Positions 1 to 5,515 of a stretch of DNA of 6,308 bases are shown here, in pieces. Numbering within the stretch: position 1 is the first letter of the stretch; each line of letters begins with the position of its first letter. The position numbers and the translations under genes were made by a program. The stretch is from M3007 sp038327555. Its GTDB lineage: Bacteria > Bacteroidota > Bacteroidia > Chitinophagales > Saprospiraceae. The DNA lies in assembly GCA_038327555.1 (NCBI GenBank), contig JBBQLD010000287.1, positions 1 through 6,308 on the forward strand, read 5' to 3'. The notes beneath the pieces were generated by a model, which was not told the origin of the DNA, ran no database searches, and worked only from the letters and a program-made list of their open reading frames with translations.

Positions 1-3
1 TCA

Positions 4-11
4 CACTTTTG
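4..11 (+). promoter_or_regulatory. Possible -7 promoter box for the GCS2-CBS gene (weak)
   Basis: CACTTTTG differs by one base from the Bacteroidota -7 consensus TAnnTTTG, and by one base from the better TACTTTTG box seen ahead of the gene at 2084. It lies about 50 bases before the start codon at 62, a plausible leader length. The matching -33 element would fall outside the window, so the call rests on one imperfect box. Confidence 0.25.
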
Positions 12-61
12 CCACGAATAAATTGCTGCCAGTCGGTATGCAGGCAAACACTCGATAAAAT

Positions 62-1993
62 ATGGGATTTCAAAAAGTAAGCACCGCAGAGAACAAAAAC
101 GAAATGCAACACTTCGTCCGCAACCTGTTGGGCGATGTGCAAGCCTTCGAGTACATGCTCCAAAATGATTGGTTCGAGAGCGATATAGTGCGCATTGGCG
201 CAGAGCAGGAAATGTGTCTGGTAGACAACAAGACGCTTAAACCGGCCTGTATCAACATGGAAGTACTCGCCAAAATGGGCGATGATAAGCCCTGGTGCGT
301 GACCGAACTGGCTAAGTTCAACCTAGAAAACAACCTCAGTCCCCGCGAATTTACAGGCACTTGTCTGAGCGATATGGAGGCCGAAAACCTTCACTATCTT
401 TCTATTATTCAGAAGGTACTGGACGAATTCGACGCGAGCATCATTCTTTGCGGTATCCTCCCTACTTTGCGCAAGCATGACCTGGAGATGCACAACCTCA
501 CGCCGAAAGACCGATATTTTGCGCTCATGGCCGCCATTCAAAAGCACTTGCTTGGCACCTCTTTTGAACTCCGGGTAGAAGGCATCGATGAACTTCTGGT
601 GAAACACGACTCGCCGCTTTTAGAGGCCTGCAACACTAGTTTTCAAGTGCACCTCCAAGTAGCTCCCAAGGAATTTGTGAAATTGTACAACATCGCACAA
701 GTATTGGCCGCGCCTGTGATTGCCATTTCAGCCAACTCACCCCTGGTTTTTGGCCGCCGCCTTTGGCATGAAACACGCATTGCATTGTTCCAGCAAAGCC
801 TTGATACCCGCACAACACATGACCACATGCGCGAACGTCTGCCAAGGGTCAATTTCGGTTCTGATTGGCTGCGTGGCGACATTACGGAAATTTACAAAGA
901 AGACATCAGTCGTTTCCGGGTATTGCTTGCCGGAGCGATTGAGGAAGATTCCATGGATATGATCCGCGAGGGCAAAACACCCAAACTTCGCGCCTTGCAA
1001 ATCCACAATTCTACCGTTTACCGCTGGAATCGCCCTTGTTACGGGATTTCACCCAACGGCAAGCCACACCTTCGTATCGAAAATCGAGTTATGCCTGCTG
1101 GTCCATCTACCGTGGACGAAATAGCAAACGCAGCCTTTTGGCTTGGCTGTATGGTCAGCATGGGCCAGCATTATCCTGATATTACCAAGCAAATGGGTTT
1201 CGCCGATGCACGCGATAATTTTTTGAAATCGGCCAAATTTGGCGTTGATTCCACCTTTACCTGGATGAAAGACCAAAAAATACCCGTCAAGGAGTTGATT
1301 CTGGAAGAGTTGTTGCCAATGGCGAAAGAAGGCTTAAAAAGTCGAAAAGTAAAATCTGCCGATATTTCCAAATACATGGATATCATCGAAGCTAGAACCA
1401 AAGAACATAAAACAGGGGCTCGCTGGGCCTTGCGAGCCTTCACGGCATTGAAAAAAGAGGTCACAAATGACGAAGCTGTTACTGCCGTTACCGCCGCTAC
1501 TATTAAAAATCAAAAACTAAATAAGCCTGTGCACACCTGGAAAGAAGCCACCGCCAAAGACCTGGAAAACTGGCAACCTTCGCACATCAAGGTCGAAGAA
1601 TTTATGTCGACCGACCTATTTACAGTTCAAAAAGACGACTTGGTAGCACTAGTGGCAGAGATTATGGACTGGCGGCGCATCCGGTATATGCCTGTTGAAG
1701 ACAGCAAAGGCGAACTGATTGGGCTGATTTCAAGCCGCATGTTGCTGCGTCATTTTGCCCGTCATGCGGTGAACTCGAATGAAGAGCCTCCTGTGGTCAC
1801 CGTCAAAGATTTAATGATAAACATACCGGTAACGGTCTCCCCTGAAACTTCCATTATGGAAGCGATGAATAAAATGCGTGAACACCGTATTGGGTGCCTC
1901 CCGGTGGTGAAGAGCAAGGAACTGGTGGGAATTATTACGGAAATGGATTTTTTACGGATTACGTCTAGGTTGCTGGAGCGGGTAGAGAAGTGA
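62..1993 (+). CDS. GCS2/YbdK-like glutamate-amine ligase domain protein with C-terminal CBS pair
   Basis: This 643-residue protein should be cytoplasmic: no signal peptide or membrane segment is visible. Residues about 40-400 resemble the glutamate-cysteine ligase family 2 (carboxylate-amine ligase) fold. RIGAEQE (44-50) fits the GxExE metal/ATP-binding motif, NTSFQVHLQV (191-200) fits the His-containing core strand, and RIENR (338-342) fits the C-terminal active-site strand. Known members join the gamma-carboxylate of glutamate to an amine using ATP; the acceptor here cannot be read from sequence. A charged helical linker (about 405-505) leads to two CBS motifs (about 509-570 and 579-640), a module that usually binds adenine nucleotides and regulates the attached domain. 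The ATG at 62 is the first start after an in-frame-independent stop region and has an A-rich leader without a Shine-Dalgarno. A 90-bp gap with a promoter separates it from the next gene, so it is probably transcribed apart. Family assignment is confident; true substrate unknown. Confidence 0.88.
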   Translation: MGFQKVSTAENKNEMQHFVRNLLGDVQAFEYMLQNDWFESDIVRIGAEQEMCLVDNKTLKPACINMEVLAKMGDDKPWCVTELAKFNLENNLSPREFTGTCLSDMEAENLHYLSIIQKVLDEFDASIILCGILPTLRKHDLEMHNLTPKDRYFALMAAIQKHLLGTSFELRVEGIDELLVKHDSPLLEACNTSFQVHLQVAPKEFVKLYNIAQVLAAPVIAISANSPLVFGRRLWHETRIALFQQSLDTRTTHDHMRERLPRVNFGSDWLRGDITEIYKEDISRFRVLLAGAIEEDSMDMIREGKTPKLRALQIHNSTVYRWNRPCYGISPNGKPHLRIENRVMPAGPSTVDEIANAAFWLGCMVSMGQHYPDITKQMGFADARDNFLKSAKFGVDSTFTWMKDQKIPVKELILEELLPMAKEGLKSRKVKSADISKYMDIIEARTKEHKTGARWALRAFTALKKEVTNDEAVTAVTAATIKNQKLNKPVHTWKEATAKDLENWQPSHIKVEEFMSTDLFTVQKDDLVALVAEIMDWRRIRYMPVEDSKGELIGLISSRMLLRHFARHAVNSNEEPPVVTVKDLMINIPVTVSPETSIMEAMNKMREHRIGCLPVVKSKELVGIITEMDFLRITSRLLERVEK

Positions 1994-2029
1994 TCAACCT
2001 GCCAACCGCCGACAAAACCATAAGCGCTG

Positions 2030-2064
2030 TTTTAACGTTAGTATCTCAAAAACCGCTACTTTTG
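2030..2064 (+). promoter_or_regulatory. Bacteroidota-type promoter for the barrel-lipA-secreted protein run
   Basis: TACTTTTG at 2057-2064 is an exact match to the Bacteroidota -7 consensus TAnnTTTG. A T-rich stretch (TTTTA at 2030-2034) sits about 23 bases upstream and is an imperfect -33 element (consensus TTTG or TTG). Transcription would begin around 2070, leaving a short leader of roughly a dozen bases before the ATG at 2084. No comparable box is visible in the gaps ahead of lipA or the gene at 3795, so this promoter probably serves all three. Confidence 0.6.
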
Positions 2065-2083
2065 AAATCTAAATACTGACACC

Positions 2084-2851
2084 ATGCTGCGCCAGATTTT
2101 TGCTCTACTATTTTTGTCCACCTTCGCCTTCGAAGGTAGCGCACAGATTGCCCAAAAGGAAGCTGTGGGCTTTCTATACAATCAAGAAACGACCTTTAAC
2201 CTTCGCCTGGCCACCAATCGAAGCTTCGGCTTTGGCATGGAGTGGGGGAAGCTTCGCACCTACAACAAAACCAAGACGCTGAGTCTGGGGATCAGCGAGA
2301 TGAAAAGCCCTAAGGAGCAAAGGCAAAATGCAGCTCCGAGTGTTCGTCGTTCTTCGAGGCCGTTCGTGTATGGAAAGAAAAATAGCCTTTTTGTATTGCG
2401 GTCAGGCTGGGGAGCTAAACGTTATTTTTCTGAAAAAGCCAAACAAAAAGGCGTGGCGGTAGGGATAAGTTACTCCCTTGGGCCCACACTTGGTTTGTTG
2501 AAGCCCTACTATTTAGCCCTGAATTACCCTGAAACGGGATCTTTGTCTGGCCGGCTTTTACTTCAAAAATATTCAGAAAAAAACGAGGCTATCTTCCTCG
2601 ATAATTCTAAAATCCTGGGGGCAGCACCCTTCACAAAGGGTCTTAGCGAATTATCCGTGCTGCCGGGCGGAACGGCCTCTATCGCCTATCACATGGACTG
2701 GGGTGCGTTTGATGAAATGGTAAAAGCAATAGAAATTGGCCTCACTGTGGATGTTTTTGCCAGAAAAGCACCCATTTTTGTAAGCGCAGAACAGAATCAA
2801 CAGGTGTTCTTCAACTTCTTTATAAATTTGCAGTTTGGTAAACGGAAATAA
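2084..2851 (+). CDS. Predicted outer-membrane beta-barrel protein, uncharacterised Bacteroidota family
   Basis: The 255-residue product has a good signal peptide: a hydrophobic stretch (about 5-16) and a likely cleavage after SA at 19-20, leaving a mature start QIAQ. The mature protein alternates short amphipathic strands rich in aromatic and glycine residues (for example 47-56, 101-112, 124-138) and ends in an aromatic strand, VFFNFFINLQFG (241-252), the pattern of a small barrel anchored in the outer membrane. Segments such as MKSPKE (73-78) and FVYGKKNSLFVLR (94-106) match, from memory, a conserved uncharacterised Bacteroidota family; no function is known to me. It follows a clear promoter and precedes lipA by 54 bp, so co-transcription is likely. 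It could instead be a periplasmic beta-rich protein; barrel topology is an inference from strand pattern. Confidence 0.75.
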   Translation: MLRQIFALLFLSTFAFEGSAQIAQKEAVGFLYNQETTFNLRLATNRSFGFGMEWGKLRTYNKTKTLSLGISEMKSPKEQRQNAAPSVRRSSRPFVYGKKNSLFVLRSGWGAKRYFSEKAKQKGVAVGISYSLGPTLGLLKPYYLALNYPETGSLSGRLLLQKYSEKNEAIFLDNSKILGAAPFTKGLSELSVLPGGTASIAYHMDWGAFDEMVKAIEIGLTVDVFARKAPIFVSAEQNQQVFFNFFINLQFGKRK

Positions 2852-2905
2852 GGAAGAACATTTCAATCCCCAGAAAAAGCCCCAAAATCAGAGAATAGCC
2901 TTTCC

Positions 2906-3793
2906 ATGCTCGAACTTCCCATAATTGAGTCTCAAATAACAGGGGCAGATTCCAGGCCTAAACGCCCCGAATGGCTCAAAGTCCGCCTGCCCATGGGCGA
3001 GAATTACCGCAATGTGCGCAGCATTGTGGATGAATACAAACTCCACACGATTTGTCAGAGTGGATCTTGCCCAAACATGGGTGAATGTTGGGGTGCAGGC
3101 ACCGCCACCTTTATGATTTTGGGCAATGTTTGTACCCGATCTTGTTCCTTTTGTGCCGTCAAAACTGGCCGCCCAATCGAATATGATACCGACGAACCAC
3201 GCCGCGTAGCCGAAGCCATCTGGTTGATGAAAGTCAAACACGCCGTTATCACCTCTGTCAACCGCGATGAATTGCAAGACCGGGGTGCGGAAATTTGGTA
3301 TCAGACCGTCCGAATGGTCAAAGATCGGAGTCCGGAAACTACCATCGAAACGCTTATTCCAGACACAAAAGCCAACTGGGAGGCCTTGGAACGTATGATT
3401 TCTGCTGGACAAGAGGTCGTGAGTCACAATATGGAAACAGTACCCAGGCTTTACCGAAAAGTGCGCCCTCAAGCAAAATGGGAACGCAGTCTCGAGCAAA
3501 TCAGCCGTATCAAAGCCTATGGCAAGCGTACCAAAACAGGGATCATGGTTGGCCTTGGCGAAACAAAAGAAGAAATATTTCAATCCATGGACGAGCTTGT
3601 GGCCAATGGCTGCGATATTCTAACCCTCGGCCAATATCTTCAGCCTACCAAAATGCACCTTGAGGTGGCGGAGTATGTACATCCTGACACTTTTGCTGAA
3701 TATCGCGAGGTTGGTCTGGCAAAAGGATTGAAATATGTAGAAAGTGGGCCCTTAGTACGCTCTAGTTATCATGCAGAGCGGCACGTTTTTTAG
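2906..3793 (+). CDS. lipA: Lipoyl synthase (radical SAM)
   Basis: LipA inserts two sulfur atoms, at C6 and C8, into the octanoyl group carried on lipoyl-dependent proteins (E2 subunits of 2-oxoacid dehydrogenases, GcvH), in the cytoplasm. All signatures are intact. The auxiliary cluster motif CX4CX5C is at Cys50, Cys55 and Cys61; the radical-SAM motif CX3CX2C is at Cys76, Cys80 and Cys83 (CTRSCSFC); the C-terminal RSSYHA, whose serine ligates the auxiliary cluster, is at 285-290. The length, 295 residues, is normal. The ATG at 2906 gives the expected MLELP-type N-terminus of Bacteroidota LipA. It lies 54 bp after the barrel gene with no visible promoter between, and its stop is one base before the next start. 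An octanoyltransferase (LipB) gene, its usual pathway partner, is not in the window. Confidence 0.98.
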   Translation: MLELPIIESQITGADSRPKRPEWLKVRLPMGENYRNVRSIVDEYKLHTICQSGSCPNMGECWGAGTATFMILGNVCTRSCSFCAVKTGRPIEYDTDEPRRVAEAIWLMKVKHAVITSVNRDELQDRGAEIWYQTVRMVKDRSPETTIETLIPDTKANWEALERMISAGQEVVSHNMETVPRLYRKVRPQAKWERSLEQISRIKAYGKRTKTGIMVGLGETKEEIFQSMDELVANGCDILTLGQYLQPTKMHLEVAEYVHPDTFAEYREVGLAKGLKYVESGPLVRSSYHAERHVF

Positions 3794-3794
3794 T

Positions 3795-4790
3795 ATGAAA
3801 TCCCTTCTTTTCCCTTTACTTTTTTGGGGAGTCATCCGCCTCACTGCCCAATCTGGATTGCCCGTAGCCGACCAGACTTTCAAACTCGATGGCAGCAGCG
3901 AGCATTTTTACGCTTTTGCGGAAGGCGACCAAATACAACTCCATGTACAAGAACTCACAGGCAAAAAAGTAAAGTCGATTGAGTTTTCCCAATATCTTGA
4001 AGGCCACCTGCTTTTTCGAGCCTATGAGCTGGATTCGGTGCTTGAAAAAACCATCCTGATCCCCAAGACAGGTATTTATCTTCTTCGTTTTCATGAAACT
4101 GGCTTGACCAAAAAAATCTGCCGGTTCATGTTGCACCGTAGCCCTGGGAGTATCGAAACCACCCGATTTGACACCCAACTCAATTGGAATGTGCGCGAAA
4201 CACCTGGCTTCCGAATCGGGAAAAAGAGTGTTCAGGCTGGCAAAAAAACGGAAATCGTTTCGCTAGGAGGTCAGACCACCGTGAGCGCCAGTAAGTTTTA
4301 TCTTAAAAAGCCTGTGAACGCTTACCAGTTTACGCTGCCGCCCAACACGCGTCAATGGGCGTATCGAATTGCCGTAGGTCAAGCAGTACAGGAAGCCAGG
4401 CAGCACGACGCTCAAAAACTTAAGCAGGCTTTCCAAGGCGGCGCATCCAAACTAATGGGTGTGGAGCCAGAAACCGCGCTGGCAGCATTTGCACTCGGCA
4501 TGGCTATCGACCTCAGCACTTCCAAAGGCGGCGAAGATGTGGATTATGCTGTAGTAGATTGGGACAACTGGCAGCACTTTTCAAAGGGAGAAAATTATAA
4601 CGCCTTAATGCAGCAAACTGGCGTCAGCGTAGATGCCCAACGCCGATATGCACCGCTGGAAGGCACTTTTTTCTTCGCGCTCCGCAGTGATAATTGGGTA
4701 GATGACATTACCGTGAACATAGATATTGAGGTTGTAGTGGAAACCCCTGTTTTTGAAATACAGTACTATCTGGAACCGGAAAAACCGTAA
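3795..4790 (+). CDS. Secreted protein of unknown function
   Basis: The product is 331 residues from the ATG at 3795. This start gives a clean signal peptide (MKSLLFPLLFWGVIRLTA, cleavage near A18-Q19). An upstream in-frame ATG at 3771 would overlap lipA and add eight residues ahead of the signal, so I prefer 3795. The first half looks like a beta-sandwich of the kind that binds or packs in the periplasm: FYAFAEGDQIQLHVQEL (38-54) and ILIPKTGIYLLRFHETG (87-103), reminiscent of PPC-like domains. A central basic helical stretch (about 196-222) is followed by a hydrophobic segment ETALAAFALGMAIDL (226-240), then GEDVDYAVVDWDNWQHF (246-262) and a C-terminal beta portion. From memory it resembles uncharacterised Bacteroidota exported proteins. 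No catalytic motif is evident. The one-base gap after lipA suggests translational coupling. Confidence 0.78.
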   Translation: MKSLLFPLLFWGVIRLTAQSGLPVADQTFKLDGSSEHFYAFAEGDQIQLHVQELTGKKVKSIEFSQYLEGHLLFRAYELDSVLEKTILIPKTGIYLLRFHETGLTKKICRFMLHRSPGSIETTRFDTQLNWNVRETPGFRIGKKSVQAGKKTEIVSLGGQTTVSASKFYLKKPVNAYQFTLPPNTRQWAYRIAVGQAVQEARQHDAQKLKQAFQGGASKLMGVEPETALAAFALGMAIDLSTSKGGEDVDYAVVDWDNWQHFSKGENYNALMQQTGVSVDAQRRYAPLEGTFFFALRSDNWVDDITVNIDIEVVVETPVFEIQYYLEPEKP

Positions 4791-4793
4791 TTA
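4788..4793. other. Abutting convergent stop codons
   Basis: The TAA of the + strand secreted protein gene (4788-4790) is followed at once by TTA, the complement of the hpt TAA (4791-4793), forming the palindrome TAATTA. There is no intergenic base, and no GC-rich hairpin with a T-run is visible nearby. Each transcript must therefore end inside, or read through, the opposite gene. Confidence 0.9.
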
Positions 4794-5342
4794 AATGCCC
4801 GCTTTCAGCTGCCAAATTCCCGCCAAATTCCGTCCCAGTCCATCATAGTCCAGACCATAGCCGACCACGAATTTATCTTCAATATCAAAGCCGACAAAAT
4901 CTACCGGCACAGGAAATTGGGCCGCTTCCGGTTTGCGCAAACAAGTGATGGTACAAATAGACGCTGGCTGTTGCGTTTGAAGGTGTTCGAGAAAGAAATG
5001 AAGGGTTCGGCCAGTGTCCACAATATCCTCTACCACGATCAGATGACGGTCGCGAAGGTCTTTGTCAAGCCCGATTACCGTTTGTACATCGCCTGAAGAA
5101 CGGGTACCTGTGTAGGAGGCGAGTTTGACAAAGCCTATTTCGCAATGACTATCGAAGGCTCGAATTAGGTCGGAAGCGAAAACAAAAGCTCCACTCAACA
5201 CACTGATGAACAGGGGGTTTTTGCCCCGGTAGCGCTCGGTCAAGTCTTGGCCGAGTACACGGACACGATCTTGTATTTCAGCTTCGGAAATAAGCGGTAC
5301 AAAAATTAGGTCGAGGATCTGGATGCTGTCAGTTTTTTGCAT
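4791..5342 (-). CDS. hpt: Hypoxanthine phosphoribosyltransferase
   Basis: This purine-salvage enzyme transfers the phosphoribosyl group of PRPP to hypoxanthine (and usually guanine) to make IMP or GMP in the cytoplasm. The PRPP-binding signature VVEDIVDTG is at 103-111, with the acidic pair Glu105-Asp106 and the likely general base Asp109. The flexible active-site loop is SYTGTRSSG (76-84). The base-binding region contains Lys137 and DFVGFDIEDKFVVGYGLDY (148-166), very close to the familiar HPRT sequence, with Arg171 following. The length, 183 residues, is typical of bacterial enzymes. The pyrophosphate loop reads VLSGAF (48-53), without the lysine of the human LKGG motif, which I believe is common in bacterial relatives. 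The ATG at 5342 is the only canonical start in an open frame that extends further upstream. It is convergent with the secreted gene and divergent from the permease. Confidence 0.96.
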   Translation of the reverse strand: MQKTDSIQILDLIFVPLISEAEIQDRVRVLGQDLTERYRGKNPLFISVLSGAFVFASDLIRAFDSHCEIGFVKLASYTGTRSSGDVQTVIGLDKDLRDRHLIVVEDIVDTGRTLHFFLEHLQTQQPASICTITCLRKPEAAQFPVPVDFVGFDIEDKFVVGYGLDYDGLGRNLAGIWQLKAGI

Positions 5343-5463
5343 AGCACCGCAAAATTCCTTCTTCTTGTCTTCCCATTTGTCGTTTTCATCGTTTTTTTCT
5401 GGTTCATGCTCAACTCTAATGGACTTTGGGGGTTTTGGGGTAGCGTTGGCATCTAATAGGAAG

Positions 5464-5478
5464 GAGGCAAACAGCCTC
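5464..5478. repeat. Short inverted repeat GAGGC-AAACA-GCCTC
   Basis: Five-base arms GAGGC and GCCTC flank a five-base loop, about 38 bases before the permease start. It lacks a following T-run, so it does not look like a terminator. It could form a small leader hairpin or be chance. Confidence 0.3.
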
Positions 5479-5486
5479 AGTCAACC

Positions 5487-5500
5487 TTAAAAGCTTTTAA
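5487..5500. repeat. Perfect 14-bp palindrome, possible operator
   Basis: TTAAAAGCTTTTAA reads identically on both strands and lies 15 bases before the permease ATG, in the divergent promoter region. Its position suits a binding site for a dimeric regulator. However, AT-rich palindromes of this size arise by chance fairly often in a window of this length, and no second copy was noticed. Confidence 0.35.
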
Positions 5501-5515
5501 CATCGTCAAAAAACA

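Larger units (their letters stand above)
5343..5515. promoter_or_regulatory. Divergent intergenic region between hpt and the permease gene
   Basis: These 173 bp must hold the promoters for both flanking genes, or at least for hpt. No convincing TAnnTTTG box with a -33 partner is seen on either strand. The best candidate for hpt is GAATTTTG (complement of 5350-5357), one base off consensus, but it sits so close to the ATG that the message would be nearly leaderless. On the + strand TAGCGTTG (5441-5448) is one base off, without a well-spaced -33. The region also holds a T-run (5392-5398), a G-rich patch, a small hairpin and a 14-bp palindrome. Confidence 0.45.

Noticed and set aside
2..58. Possible tail of an upstream gene (18 open codons ending in TAA at 56-58), including an ATG at 38
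   Set aside because: Too short to show coding character. The frame could be open by chance, and nothing in the residues is recognisable.
720..1006. Open frames on both strands inside the GCS2-CBS gene
   Set aside because: They overlap a long, motif-supported coding region in other frames and have no start context or family resemblance.
2014..2033. Possible terminator after the GCS2-CBS gene (AAAAC ... GTTTT arms around AGCGCT)
   Set aside because: The stem is only five mostly A-T pairs with a ten-base loop, and the T-run is part of the stem itself. It is too weak for an intrinsic terminator and overlaps the likely -33 region of the next promoter.
2888..3583. 231-codon open frame on the - strand opposite lipA
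   Set aside because: LipA has every catalytic motif in the + frame. The antisense translation has no recognisable domain and is a by-product of lipA codon use.
3771..3794. Upstream start for the secreted protein gene at 3771
   Set aside because: It would overlap lipA by 23 bases and place eight polar residues before the signal peptide. The ATG at 3795 gives a standard signal sequence.
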